This document shows positions 26,242 through 35,275 of a stretch of DNA of 64,000 nucleotides, one piece after another. Position 1 is the stretch's first letter. Every line of letters begins with the position of its first letter. The DNA is taken from NCBI GenBank assembly GCA_018268955.1, contig JAFDVO010000018.1, forward strand, positions 52,576 to 116,575, written 5' to 3'. The notes under the pieces are model-generated. The model worked only from the letters and a program-made list of their open reading frames with translations, searched no databases and was not told where the DNA came from. Source of the DNA: Acidobacteriota bacterium (lineage in GTDB: Bacteria > Acidobacteriota > Vicinamibacteria > Vicinamibacterales > CAVVIG01). A program made the translations under genes and the position numbers.

Positions 26242-27659
26242 CGGCCCTCCGCATGGCCCAGGAGCGTCGCCAACGCCGTAAGACGATCGGGCTTTCCGTT
26301 CGCGAGCCGGGGCTGCGCGCGGACCGGTTTCAGCACGCGCGGGAGCGCCCACGCAGGGAGGGAGCGGCCCATGCGTTCGCGGATCTCCGGCAGGTCATGC
26401 GCCTCGCATTCCAGCAGCGCGCCGAACGACTTCCCTGCGACGCCGTCGACCGGCAGCACCAGTGCGCTGCGAATCCCCTGAATATCGCGCAGCATGGCGG
26501 CGACGTGCTCGAGGTTGACGAGCCGCCCTTCGCGGGTGCGGATGCAGTCGTCGAGCCGACCGACAAGCGTGAGCACCCTGCCACCGTCCACGAGGCCAAT
26601 GTCGCGGGTGGGCCACCACCCGTCGATGTCACCTGGCCGGCTGAGCACAGGCGGCACGCCGTAGCCTTCCATCTGCCACGGGCTGCGCACCCACACCCGT
26701 CCTGCCACGCCGGGTTCCGCCGGCTCCCAGGGCGTGTCGCCGATCACGAGGTCGACCTCAGGAAGCGGACGGCCAACAGTGCCGTAACGGACCTCTCCGT
26801 CGGGAGCGGCATCGACCGCGACGACGCCGGTCTCCGTCGAGGAGTAGCTGCCCCGGAGAGGAATACCAAACCGTGCCTCGAAGGCACGATGCACGCGCGC
26901 GGATACAGGAGAAGAAATCAGGCACACGCGCGGCACTCGCGGGGTGTGCGACAGCTCGCAGCGGCCGAGCACGTCCGCCATGTGGGCCGTCGCTCGCCAA
27001 CAGGCAAACTGAGGTTGCGCGAGCACGCTCAGCACGTCGCGGTGGTCGATCCCGCTCGCCACACCAAGTGCTCCGCCCAGGCATGTGGCGGTCACCACGT
27101 GCACGATTCCCTGCCCCGACCAGAACGGTGTGCTGCCAACGAGCCCCGCTCCGGCGCCGAGGCCGACTGCTGATGCACGCGCCAGCGCACCTCGGATGAT
27201 GTGTGCTGTCGGCCTGAAGACCGGCTTCGGGGCTCCGGTGGAGCCCGAGGTGTGCACCACGAACCCTGGCGTCTGCAACAGGTCCACACGGCTCGGTGCT
27301 CCCGCGGCGTGCGCAGGCATCACTACGGGCATGAGCCCTCGCCGGGTTGCTTCTGCGGCCAGGTCGGACCGCGACGGCGGGATGACGACGGCGAGCCCCT
27401 CGAACATGGCCATCCCCTCGGTCCACTGCGTGGCATCGTCAGCCAAGAGGATCAGCGGAGCTGGCCGACTGCTTGCCGCCATCAGGAGCGCCAGTCCTTC
27501 TACATCCTTGGACACGGCCACCGCGCACGGCCGCGATGGATCGCCGAGGCGCTCGTCGACGGCGTCGCGCCAACTCGCCGCCATCGCCGCGACCTCGTCG
27601 GACCACCACCAGCGACCAGCGTGATAGAAATCGGGAACCCGGGGAGAAGACATCGACAA
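26238..27659 (-). CDS. AMP-binding acyl/aryl-acid ligase (ANL superfamily)
   Basis: 473 residues with ANL motifs in order: A3 VVHTSGSTGAPKPV, A5 YSSTETG, A7/A8 RDIGLVDGGRVLTLVGRLDD and the catalytic lysine of A10 in LANGKPDR. It is shorter than acyl-CoA synthetases, like ligases that load free-standing carrier proteins. Context (carrier protein then acyltransferase) suggests it adenylates an acid and loads it on the adjacent carrier. It is divergent from the transporter at 27737. Confidence 0.88.
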   Translation of the reverse strand: MSMSSPRVPDFYHAGRWWWSDEVAAMAASWRDAVDERLGDPSRPCAVAVSKDVEGLALLMAASSRPAPLILLADDATQWTEGMAMFEGLAVVIPPSRSDLAAEATRRGLMPVVMPAHAAGAPSRVDLLQTPGFVVHTSGSTGAPKPVFRPTAHIIRGALARASAVGLGAGAGLVGSTPFWSGQGIVHVVTATCLGGALGVASGIDHRDVLSVLAQPQFACWRATAHMADVLGRCELSHTPRVPRVCLISSPVSARVHRAFEARFGIPLRGSYSSTETGVVAVDAAPDGEVRYGTVGRPLPEVDLVIGDTPWEPAEPGVAGRVWVRSPWQMEGYGVPPVLSRPGDIDGWWPTRDIGLVDGGRVLTLVGRLDDCIRTREGRLVNLEHVAAMLRDIQGIRSALVLPVDGVAGKSFGALLECEAHDLPEIRERMGRSLPAWALPRVLKPVRAQPRLANGKPDRLTALATLLGHAEGR

Positions 27660-27721
27660 CGTGGCGCGTGGCCCACGCCCCGCGCGCCTTTATCTTACCT
27701 TTGTACGCGTGGGCGAACTGC

Positions 27722-27727
27722 TAGACT
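27722..27727 (+). promoter_or_regulatory. -10 element of the DASS transporter gene
   Basis: TAGACT lies 9 nt before the GTG. TTTGTA lies 16 nt upstream of it as a possible -35. No Shine-Dalgarno is seen. Confidence 0.45.
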
Positions 27728-27736
27728 GCTGGCTCC

Positions 27737-29173
27737 GTGTCTGTCGTCGTCACTGCGCCAGAGCCGGTGCGCGTCGCGCGTACGCCACCCTTCGCGCAGA
27801 CAATCCTGCGTGCGCTTCCCGGCCTGCTGGTGCTTGCGGTGCTCTGGTTCGTGCCTGCGTCGCTGCAGCCGGTGACCCGCCAGGCGCTTGCCATCGCGGT
27901 CGCCGCGATGGTGCTGTGGGCCACAGTGCCATGGCCCCAGGCGTGGACCGGTGCTGGAGCGCTGTTCCTTTTCGTCGCGACCGGGGTGGCCCCAGCCAGC
28001 CAGGCCATCTCCGGATTCTGGAACAGCACCACGCAGTTCCTGCTTGGGGCGCTGCTCCTCGGACGCGCGGTCAGCGGTACCGGACTCGCCCGACGCCTCG
28101 CATTCCGGCTGGCGTCCGCCCTGGGGTCGTCCTACTCCGGCCTGCTGCTCGCATTCATCACGACCGACTTCCTGCTGACGTTCCTCATCCCGTCAGGCAT
28201 CGCCCGCGTCTCGGTGCTCGCAGCCATCGTGGCCGGCCTGTGCGAATCGCTGGGCCTGCCACGCCAGGACCGTGCGGCTCGCGGCCTCATGCTCGCGGTC
28301 ACCTGTTCGGCGAGCATCTTCGACAAGATGGTGCTGGCCGGCACGTCGTCGATCCTGGCCAGCGGCATCATCGAGCGGCTCGGGGGCGTGTCGATCTCGT
28401 ACGGGCGCTGGTTCCTCGCCTACGTGCCGTGCGACCTGCTGACGATCGCGGGGTGCTGGGCGATCGTGCGGTGGCTCTTCCCGGATGCATCCGGGGAACT
28501 CGCCCGCGGTCGGCGATACTTCGAGGACCAGTACATCGCACTCGGCCCGATGACCCGTGGTGAATGGCGCGCGATCGGGATCGTTGGCTGCGCGATCGCC
28601 CTGTGGCTCACCGACTTCCTCCACGGACTCCAACCGGCATACGTCGCACTCGCCTGTGCCTCGGCGGCGATGCTGCCAGGCGTCGGCGTCCTGTCGGTTC
28701 GCGACCTCGCACGCCTGCCGTTCACGACGCTCGTCTTCACGGCGACCGCCCTCAGCATCAGCACCATCCTCGACCGGAGCGGCGCCCTCGCAACCTTGAC
28801 ATCCGGGATGGTCGGCTGGATGCCGGCCGTGATCCACGGACCGGCGAGTGCGTCGCTCGTGCTGTACTGGACCGCGTTCGCGTATCACCTGCTGCTCGGC
28901 GCGCAGAACCTGATGATCACGGCCACGCTGCCGGCGGTGGTCACCATGGGCCAGTCGCTCGATTTCAGCCCGGCGGTCGTCGGGATGATCTGGGTGTTCG
29001 GAACGGCCGGCAAGATCTTCCCCTACCAGAGCGGCGTGCTGATGGTCGGGTACTCCTACGGCTACTTCGACGGCCGCGACCTGATGAAAGTCGGGCTGCT
29101 GCTGGCGTTGCTCGAGTCCATCATCCTGTTCTTCCTGGTGCCGTTGTACTGGCCGTTCGTCGGCTTGCTCTGA
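27737..29173 (+). CDS. DASS/SLC13-type anion transporter
   Basis: 478 residues with about 11-12 membrane helices and the divalent-anion:Na+ symporter layout: two inverted halves, each with a re-entrant Ser/Asn/Thr region (SGFWNSTTQFLLGALLLGRAV in the first; LLGAQNLMITATLPAVVTMG in the second), and TDFLLTFLIPSGIARVSVLAAI. Substrate is probably a dicarboxylate or sulfate, but the sequence does not tell which. rsmE follows after 10 nt. Confidence 0.85.
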   Translation: MSVVVTAPEPVRVARTPPFAQTILRALPGLLVLAVLWFVPASLQPVTRQALAIAVAAMVLWATVPWPQAWTGAGALFLFVATGVAPASQAISGFWNSTTQFLLGALLLGRAVSGTGLARRLAFRLASALGSSYSGLLLAFITTDFLLTFLIPSGIARVSVLAAIVAGLCESLGLPRQDRAARGLMLAVTCSASIFDKMVLAGTSSILASGIIERLGGVSISYGRWFLAYVPCDLLTIAGCWAIVRWLFPDASGELARGRRYFEDQYIALGPMTRGEWRAIGIVGCAIALWLTDFLHGLQPAYVALACASAAMLPGVGVLSVRDLARLPFTTLVFTATALSISTILDRSGALATLTSGMVGWMPAVIHGPASASLVLYWTAFAYHLLLGAQNLMITATLPAVVTMGQSLDFSPAVVGMIWVFGTAGKIFPYQSGVLMVGYSYGYFDGRDLMKVGLLLALLESIILFFLVPLYWPFVGLL

Positions 29174-29183
29174 TGGGGCTGCG

Positions 29184-29924
29184 GTGAACCTGATTCTGCT
29201 CGCGCCCGGTGAAGTCGATGACGCGCAGACGGTGACGCTGCGGGACGCACGCGCCGCACACATCCGCGCGGTGCTCCGCGCTGCGTGTGGCGACGAGGTG
29301 CGGGTCGGGCTGATCGACGGACCACTTGGTGCCGCACGCGTCACGGCGATCGACGAGGTCAGCGTCACGCTTGCCTGCGGGTTCTCCGGCGACGCGCCGC
29401 CGCGTCCACGCGTGGACCTGCTGCTCGCGGTGCCGCGGCCGAAGGTGCTCGGCCGCCTCTGGGCGCAACTCGCGGCACTGGGCGTCGGCCGGATCATCCT
29501 GACCAATGCCGCCCGCGTGGAGCGCAACTACTTTGACACGCACTTCCTGCGTGAGGACGTGTACCGCGCCTTGCTCGTCGAAGGGCTGCAGCAGGCACGC
29601 GACACGCGGCTGCCGCACGTCAGCATCCATCGCCGATTGAAAGTGCTGATCGAAGATGAACTCGACGGCCTGACCGACGCAGGTGTGCGGGTGATCGCGG
29701 ATCCATCCGGCTCGCAACGGGTCGGTGAGGCGCTGCGTGCCGACGCGACCGCGCGTGTCGTGCTGGCCGTGGGACCGGAGGGGGGCTGGGTGCCGTACGA
29801 GCGCGACCTGCTGGCCAGCCACGGCTTCCGCGCTGTCGACATGGGCCCGCGCACCCTCAGGTCCGACACCGCATGCATCGCCCTGCTCGCCCTGGTCCAC
29901 GACGCCATCAGCGAAAGGGGCTGA
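29184..29924 (+). CDS. rsmE: 16S rRNA (uracil-1498-N3)-methyltransferase
   Basis: 246 residues: an N-terminal PUA-like domain (RDARAAHIRAVLRAACGDEVRVG) and a SPOUT methyltransferase domain with the trefoil-knot motifs LAVGPEGGWVPYERDLL and MGPRTLRSDTACIALLAL. It methylates U1498 of 16S rRNA using S-adenosylmethionine. GTG start, probably co-transcribed with the transporter upstream. Confidence 0.95.
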   Translation: MNLILLAPGEVDDAQTVTLRDARAAHIRAVLRAACGDEVRVGLIDGPLGAARVTAIDEVSVTLACGFSGDAPPRPRVDLLLAVPRPKVLGRLWAQLAALGVGRIILTNAARVERNYFDTHFLREDVYRALLVEGLQQARDTRLPHVSIHRRLKVLIEDELDGLTDAGVRVIADPSGSQRVGEALRADATARVVLAVGPEGGWVPYERDLLASHGFRAVDMGPRTLRSDTACIALLALVHDAISERG

Positions 29925-29930
29925 GTCGGC

Positions 29931-30116
29931 TAATCGCTAATCGGTAATCGGTAATCGCCAATCGCTAATCGCTAAATGCTAATCGCCAATCGCTGAATGC
30001 TCATTGCGAAGGCGTCTTTGCGTCTTCAGCGTTTTGGCATTCCTGCGTTTTTGCATTTCTGCGTTCCTGCATTTCTGCATTTCTGCATTTCTGCATTCTT
30101 GCATTCTGACTGTCCC
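29931..30116. repeat. Two adjacent degenerate tandem repeats (ctaatcg and tgcatttc types)
   Basis: 29931-30000 is built from gctaatcggtaatcgcca-like units of 7-8 nt. 30027-30115 is built from tgcatttctgcattcctgc-like units of 8 nt. They sit between the convergent rsmE and zinc-ribbon genes and contain no plausible gene. The first unit recurs at 31757-31800, the second at 21945-22010. Confidence 0.7.
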
Positions 30117-30117
30117 C

Positions 30118-30480
30118 CTACCGTCCCCACAACTCGAGAGTCCAGACCGAGTGGCACGTATCGCACTTGAAGAAGATGCGCTGCGGCAGGCGGATGGTCA
30201 CCCGCGGGCGGGCCTGATCTGGGCGGCAGGTTGGGCAGGGCGGATCGGGCTGGCGCGTTCGTGCGCGGCGATCGGGATACCCGGCGGTGAATCGCGCGGC
30301 GCCCGGTTGGCCACGGTCCACGTGCGGCACCCAGCGGCCACAGACGCGGCACCGCAGCGCGCCGCCGAGTTTCTCGGCATTGGCGCAGGCGGGGCACGGG
30401 TCAGCGCTCGGCTGATCGCCGGAGGGCTGGTCGGCGGACAGGCTCATCTCCTGTGATTGTAGGAGCCCCGACGCCGTCAC
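30118..30480 (-). CDS. Zinc-ribbon protein, unknown function
   Basis: Up to 120 residues with two predicted zinc ribbons: CPACANAEKLGGALRCRVC and CPTC followed by FKCDTCHSVW. It is Arg/Pro-rich between them. The start is uncertain: GTG 30480, or ATG 30447 (MSLSADQPSG). I recognise no named family. Confidence 0.6.
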   Translation of the reverse strand: MTASGLLQSQEMSLSADQPSGDQPSADPCPACANAEKLGGALRCRVCGRWVPHVDRGQPGAARFTAGYPDRRARTRQPDPPCPTCRPDQARPRVTIRLPQRIFFKCDTCHSVWTLELWGR

Positions 30481-30619
30481 GATCCAGCCGGAACACCGGC
30501 ACGCCCATTTCCCACGAGGGACTGCGCAGGTGCGCGAACCGCTCGCCGACGCGGCGACCCGCGCACCATCTCGACGATTTCAGCCGCAGCCCGCTCGAGT
30601 TCGCGTAACATGCCGCCCC

Positions 30620-31756
30620 ATGAAGCTGAATGCCGTTGCCCCGTGGCTCGTTCTCGTCGGACTTGCGGCCAGCGTCACCACGCTCGTCGCGCAGCAGAAG
30701 CCTGGCGTCATCTCCGGACCCACCGGTGACAGCCCGTACGACATCGTCCGGTTCTGGCACAAGCCGTTCGCGAAGCCAGGCTTCGCCTTTGGCGGGAACT
30801 CCGGGGTGTTCGCCGAGACGCCGAACCGCATCCTCGTCGCGCAGCGTGGTGAGTTCAAGATGCCCGATCCCGTTCCGCAAGGCTTCCTTGGCTTCGCGGG
30901 CTCGATCGGCTTCAACGTGCTGAATGCCGTCGACCGCCGCGTCTGGCAGAACTGCCTCTACGCGCTCGATGCGAACGGCAACGTCATCGAGAAGTGGAAC
31001 CAGTGGGACAAGCTGTTCGAAGGGTCCAGCGGCCCGGGCCCCCACCGGCTCCGCATCAGCCCGTACGACCCCGAGAAGAAGATCTGGGTCATCAACGAGA
31101 CCTTCAGCGAGATCTACATCTTCTCCAACGACATGAAGACGCTTGTCCGCACGCTGGGCGAGAAGAACGTACAGGGCTCGGACGCCACGCACTTCGGGAA
31201 GCCGCAGGATGTCGCCTTCCTGCCCGACGGGCGTGTGCTCATCGCCGATGGCCTCGACAACCACCGCGTGATGATCATGGACAAGGACCTCAGGTACCTT
31301 GGCGAAGTTGGAGGCAAGGGCTCCGGCCCCGGCCAGTTCAACGGCGTACACGCGCTCGGCGTGGGTCCCGGTGGTCGCGTGTTTGCCCTCGATCGCTCTG
31401 GCGGTCGCATCAACGTGTTCCGTACCACGAACGACCCGAAGACACTCGAGTACGTGACGGAGTTCCCGGGCTTCTCGTTGCCGCTCGACATCATCGTGAA
31501 CGACGATGCGATCTGGGTGACCGACCTGACGCCGCTCCGGTTCACGAAGCTCGATTTCCAGGGCAACCATCTCTACACCTGGAACGTGCCGAAGGATCTG
31601 CCGGACGGCTATCTCGAAGTGCACACGTTCACCGTCGACTCGACCGGCATCCTCTACGGCGGCGATAATCAGTACGGCCGCACGCAGAAGTTCGTGCCGA
31701 AGGCCGGCATCGATCCGAAGCTGCTGATCAAGGCGCCGTGGAAGGCCACGCGCTGA
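30620..31756 (+). CDS. Exported NHL-repeat beta-propeller protein
   Basis: 378 residues. A signal peptide (to about residue 25) precedes NHL-type repeats (KPQDVAFLPDGRVLIADGLDNHRVMIMD, GPGQFNGVHALGVGPGGRVFALDRSG, FTVDSTGILYGGDNQYGRTQ), as in six-bladed propellers such as peptidyl-amidoglycolate-lyase-like proteins, which bacteria often export. Enzymatic activity is not predictable. A -10 TAACAT lies 8 nt before the ATG. Confidence 0.82.
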   Translation: MKLNAVAPWLVLVGLAASVTTLVAQQKPGVISGPTGDSPYDIVRFWHKPFAKPGFAFGGNSGVFAETPNRILVAQRGEFKMPDPVPQGFLGFAGSIGFNVLNAVDRRVWQNCLYALDANGNVIEKWNQWDKLFEGSSGPGPHRLRISPYDPEKKIWVINETFSEIYIFSNDMKTLVRTLGEKNVQGSDATHFGKPQDVAFLPDGRVLIADGLDNHRVMIMDKDLRYLGEVGGKGSGPGQFNGVHALGVGPGGRVFALDRSGGRINVFRTTNDPKTLEYVTEFPGFSLPLDIIVNDDAIWVTDLTPLRFTKLDFQGNHLYTWNVPKDLPDGYLEVHTFTVDSTGILYGGDNQYGRTQKFVPKAGIDPKLLIKAPWKATR

Positions 31757-31800
31757 ACGGGAATTGCAAATCGCTGATTGCCAATCGGCGATTGCCGAGG
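31757..31800. repeat. Degenerate repeat (gattgccaatcg type)
   Basis: Forty-four nt of caaatcgctgattgccaatc-like units between the NHL gene and the YidB gene, related to the array at 29931-30000. Confidence 0.5.
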
Positions 31801-31808
31801 ACACGCAT

Positions 31809-32138
31809 ATGGGACTCCTGGACGGGATGCTCGGGAATCTGATCGGCGGCGAGATGGGCTCCGTGGTGAACTCGCTGCTCAATGGCCAGGGCGGGATATC
31901 GGGGCTGGTGTCATCACTCGAGCGGGGCGGGCTCGCGGACATCGTGCAGTCGTGGGTCGGCACGGGCGCGAACCTTCCGGTGTCGCCCGACCAGCTGCAC
32001 AAGGCGCTCGGGCCGCAGATGGTGCAGCAGCTCGCACAGCAGGCCGGGATGAACCCGCAGGACATCATCCAGCAGCTGGCGAACGTGCTCCCGGGGTTCG
32101 TCGACAAGATGACACCGGGCGGATTCCTGCCGAAATAG
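31809..32138 (+). CDS. YidB family protein (DUF937)
   Basis: 109 residues, Gly/Gln/Leu-rich, starting MGLLDGMLGNLIGGEMGSVV, with the family segment LVSSLERGGLADIVQSWVGTGANLPVSPDQL and LAQQAGMNPQDIIQQLANVLPGFVDKMTPGG. YidB proteins are small and of unknown function. The next gene, a zinc-ribbon protein, follows after 2 nt. Confidence 0.88.
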   Translation: MGLLDGMLGNLIGGEMGSVVNSLLNGQGGISGLVSSLERGGLADIVQSWVGTGANLPVSPDQLHKALGPQMVQQLAQQAGMNPQDIIQQLANVLPGFVDKMTPGGFLPK

Positions 32139-32140
32139 CC

Positions 32141-32878
32141 GTGTCGACGATCAGTCAGTTGCGGTGCCCGGGCTGCCGCAGCCTGATGACGTCCCACACG
32201 CTCGCGGCGCACATGGGCGGCACCGTCACGGTCGACGCGTGCCTGCCCTGCCAGGCGTTCTGGTTCGATGGCTACGAGAGCTTGCAGCTGACGCCAGGCT
32301 CCACTTTGCAGCTCTTCAGGATGATGGGCGAGCAGCCGCCCGCCGCGCGGCGCGCGATGCCCGCCGTCACGGCCTGCCCGCGCTGCACGATGCGGCTCGT
32401 CCCGGTCGAGGACCGGCAGCGCAACACGCGGTTCGAGTACCAGCGCTGCCCGCGCGGGCACGGACGTTACATCGCCTTCTTCGACTTCCTCAGGGAGAAG
32501 GATTTCGTCAAGCCGCTCTCGGACGCGCAACTCGCCGAGCTGCGGACCCAGGTGCAGACGGTCAACTGCTCGAACTGCGGCGCACCCGTGGACCTGCAGC
32601 ACGCGTCGGCGTGTGGGCACTGCGGCACGCCCCTCTCCTTCTTCGATATGAGCCACGCACGGGCACTGGTCGACCAGTTGCAGACCGCCGAGGCGCGTCG
32701 CACCTCCGTGAGCACGACGCTGCCGATCGACCTGCTGCTCGCCAGGCAGGAAGCCGAGCACGCGTTTCCGCTCGAGCAGCGCGATTCGGCGTGGCTCAGC
32801 GATGCCGCGATTGCCGGTACGGTCTCCGCTGGCGTACGTGCCCTCGCGCGCTGGCTCGGCCAGCACTCCGACACCTGA
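32141..32878 (+). CDS. Multi-zinc-ribbon protein, unknown function
   Basis: 245 residues with three cysteine clusters: CPGCRSLM plus CLPCQAFWFDGYE (a TFIIB-type ribbon seen in DUF-type proteins), CPRCTMRLVPV plus YQRCPRGHGRY, and CSNCGAPVDL plus CGHCGTPLSFFD. The last resembles rubredoxin-like ribbons in the neighbouring minus-strand protein (32940). Probably co-transcribed with YidB, and convergent with the YdjG-like gene. The GTG start follows the YidB stop by 2 nt. Confidence 0.72.
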   Translation: MSTISQLRCPGCRSLMTSHTLAAHMGGTVTVDACLPCQAFWFDGYESLQLTPGSTLQLFRMMGEQPPAARRAMPAVTACPRCTMRLVPVEDRQRNTRFEYQRCPRGHGRYIAFFDFLREKDFVKPLSDAQLAELRTQVQTVNCSNCGAPVDLQHASACGHCGTPLSFFDMSHARALVDQLQTAEARRTSVSTTLPIDLLLARQEAEHAFPLEQRDSAWLSDAAIAGTVSAGVRALARWLGQHSDT

Positions 32879-32879
32879 C

Positions 32880-32942
32880 AGCCAGGCCCGCCCCGCCTGC
32901 CCAGGGCCTGCCCTACCTGCCCTACCTGCCCCACCTGCCCTA
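32880..32942. repeat. Degenerate repeat (cctacctgcc type)
   Basis: Sixty nt of gccctacctgccctacctg-like units in the convergent gap between two zinc-ribbon genes. Confidence 0.6.
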
Positions 32943-34037
32943 CTCGTTTGCTTTCAGCAGAATGAAGATGGTGATCGCGAGCAGGATCAGCAGCGTGATC
33001 TTGATCCAGCTCCAGGGCCGTTCGCCGGCGGCCGTGCCGGTGACGCCGTTGATGACGACCTGAAACGATTTCCCGCTGTACACGTAGGACAGCAGCCAGA
33101 CCGGCACGAGGATGTGCTTGAAGGTCTGGCCCGAGTAGGTGGAGTTGACCACGAGGTTCCTGTAGGTATCGCCGGGGATCTGGTCGGCGCACATCTTCCG
33201 CAGGGCCGCGTCCATCTGCGCACGCGACCGTTGCGCGGAGGTGATGAGATCGAGCTGGTAGCGCTCGACGGTCCATCCTGACAGGTAGCCTGCATCGTAC
33301 GGCACCAGCGAGTCGGTCGTCGGGAAGGGCTCGATCTTCTTCAGCAGCGCACCGTGCACGCCAGTGGACGCACAGACCAGATCGTCGTCGAAGAAGTGCG
33401 ACAGCTCGCCCGACGCGGGGCTCCAGCGCACCTGGCGGCGGCGGTTCTTGCCGGACCCCGTGTAGTAGTACTCGCCGGATTCGGCGGTCCACCGCGCGTA
33501 GACCTTCGCGTCGAAGGTCCAGTACGGGAGATAGATGCCCTTGACGGTGTCGGTCATCGCCTTGCCGGCGAAGCCGTTGGGCGCGAGCCACTGCTTGCCG
33601 TACCACGTGCGAATGAGGTCGCGCGCCTGCGGCTCCGCCACCTTCATGGGCAGCAGCGACTCCGGGCGGATGGCGTCTTTCACCTGCTCGTAGGGCACGA
33701 GCGCGGTCGACCCGCAGAACTGGCAGGCCTGCGAGATCTTGCCGGGATCGAACACCGAAATCGCGTGGCAGCTCTGGCACTGGACGGAGACCTTCTCCGC
33801 CTGCCATCCGCGCGCGCTGTCGGGGATCGCGCGCAGCGCCGCCACGAGGTCGTGCTCGACGATGACCGTGGTGCCGTCGCGTTCCTGCAGTTCCGCGGGC
33901 GACTCGGTGCCGCAGTACGGGCAGATCAGCGCGTGCTTGGCCGGGTTCCACTGCGCCTCGCCGCCGCACGCCGGACACTCGAACTTCCGGCGTGCAACAG
34001 CGACCGCATCTCCGGGAAGAGGCGGCGGGACGTCCAA
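32940..34037 (-). CDS. TFIIB-type zinc-ribbon membrane protein (YdjG-like)
   Basis: 365 residues. Two zinc ribbons (FECPACGGEAQWNPAKHALICPYCG and VQCQSCHAISVF...ACQFCG) are followed by a long beta-rich domain (IYLPYWTFDAKVYARWTAESG) and one C-terminal membrane helix (IKITLLILLAITIFILL). This matches the family that includes Bacillus YdjG, often misnamed primosomal protein N'. In Bacillus it acts with YdjH and the SPFH protein YdjI to recruit PspA during membrane stress. An SPFH gene lies directly upstream here (34042). TTG start. Confidence 0.75.
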   Translation of the reverse strand: MDVPPPLPGDAVAVARRKFECPACGGEAQWNPAKHALICPYCGTESPAELQERDGTTVIVEHDLVAALRAIPDSARGWQAEKVSVQCQSCHAISVFDPGKISQACQFCGSTALVPYEQVKDAIRPESLLPMKVAEPQARDLIRTWYGKQWLAPNGFAGKAMTDTVKGIYLPYWTFDAKVYARWTAESGEYYYTGSGKNRRRQVRWSPASGELSHFFDDDLVCASTGVHGALLKKIEPFPTTDSLVPYDAGYLSGWTVERYQLDLITSAQRSRAQMDAALRKMCADQIPGDTYRNLVVNSTYSGQTFKHILVPVWLLSYVYSGKSFQVVINGVTGTAAGERPWSWIKITLLILLAITIFILLKANE

Positions 34038-34041
34038 GGGA

Positions 34042-35142
34042 CTACTTGAGGAAGTCGTCGATCGCCGCGCGCGTGATGCGCCACTGGCTGCCGATCTTCT
34101 TGCCCTTCAGATCCCCCGCCTCCAGGCTCGCGATCACGTCCGCTTCGGAGACCCCGAGTGCGGTTGCCGCGTCGGCGGGGCTCAGCAACTGCGGGATCCC
34201 ACCGCCAGCGGCTCCTGCAGCTGCCGCAGCCGGCACGGGCGCCCCGGGTATTGGCGGCACGGCGCCTGCGGCGGGCGTCCCCTGCGCCAAGACGCCGCCC
34301 GTCTGGTTCATCATCTCGCGAGCGATCGCGAAGCCGACCGCCATCTCGGCGCCAACCCCACCCACGCTCGATCCGCCGCTCGCCATGCCCTGGGCCATCT
34401 GGAACTTCACGTAGTCGTTCAGGTTCCCGACCGCAGCCATGCTGGACCGCTTGTCGATCGCGGCTTCCACCTCCGGCGGGACCGACACGTTCTCGACGAC
34501 GAACGAGGTCATCTCGAGGCCGTACTTGCCCTTCAGGATCGGGTTCAGTACCGGCAGCAGCGCTTCGCCCAGCTCGCTGTAGCGCGTAGCCATGTCGAGC
34601 ACCGGCACCTTGGCGGTCGCGAGCGCTTCGCTGAAGGAGCTCACAAGGCGCGACCGCATCACGTCGGCGAACTCGTCGAGGCGGAAGTGGTTATCGGTGC
34701 CGGCGACCTCCTTGAGGAATTTCGCCGGCTCGACGATGCGGAAGTCGTAGGTGCCGAAGGCGCGGACGCGGACGATGCCGAAGTCCTGGTCCCGCATCAT
34801 CACGGGGTTCGAGGTGCCCCACTTGTTGCCGGTGAAGACACGCGTGATGACGTAGTAGACGTCCGCCTTGAAGGGCGATTCGAAGCCGTACTTCCACCCC
34901 TGCAGCCGCGACAGGATCGGGATGTTGTCGGTGGTCAGCGAGTACTTGCCGGGGCCGAAGAGGTCCGCGAACTGGCCGAGGTAGACGAACTGGACGTTCT
35001 GCGACTCGCGAACGATCAGCTGCGCGCCGTTCTTGATTTCCTTGTCGTTGTCAGGCCAGCGGTACGAGAGCGTGTCACGCGAATCGTCGTTCCACTCGAT
35101 GATCTCGATGAACTGGCTGCGGATGAAATCGGTCAGGCCCAT
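34042..35142 (-). CDS. SPFH (YdjI-like) protein with C-terminal excisionase-type HTH
   Basis: 366 residues: an SPFH/virion-core-like domain (FIEIIEWNDDSRDTLSYRWP ... VRAFGTYDFRIVEPAKFLKEV ... VVENVSVPPEVEAAIDKRSS), a Gly/Ala/Pro linker (about 280-315) and a C-terminal helix-turn-helix (LLSPADAATALGVSEADVIASL ... KIGSQWRITRAAIDDFLK) like HTH_17/excisionase domains. YdjI-like proteins more often end in a zinc ribbon or SHOCT domain. The ATG at 35142 follows GAGCGAGGTGCC. It pairs with the YdjG-like gene downstream (4-nt gap). Confidence 0.8.
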   Translation of the reverse strand: MGLTDFIRSQFIEIIEWNDDSRDTLSYRWPDNDKEIKNGAQLIVRESQNVQFVYLGQFADLFGPGKYSLTTDNIPILSRLQGWKYGFESPFKADVYYVITRVFTGNKWGTSNPVMMRDQDFGIVRVRAFGTYDFRIVEPAKFLKEVAGTDNHFRLDEFADVMRSRLVSSFSEALATAKVPVLDMATRYSELGEALLPVLNPILKGKYGLEMTSFVVENVSVPPEVEAAIDKRSSMAAVGNLNDYVKFQMAQGMASGGSSVGGVGAEMAVGFAIAREMMNQTGGVLAQGTPAAGAVPPIPGAPVPAAAAAGAAGGGIPQLLSPADAATALGVSEADVIASLEAGDLKGKKIGSQWRITRAAIDDFLK

Positions 35143-35275
35143 GGCACCTCGCTCTGTGGTGCCGCCATTGTAAGCCCGTCTTGGCCAGCCGGATCCGGAT
35201 CCCCACAGCGCTGCCGACTGGACCCACGGAGCTGTCCTTGCAAGTGAATGGGAGTCCACAGCACTGGAGGGCTCC

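Noticed and set aside
29931-30116. CRISPR array
   Set aside because: Units are 7-8 nt with drift, with no conserved repeat, unique spacers or cas genes.
30401-32866. 821-codon minus-strand frame
   Set aside because: Shadow of the NHL, YidB and zinc-ribbon genes, no coherent domains.
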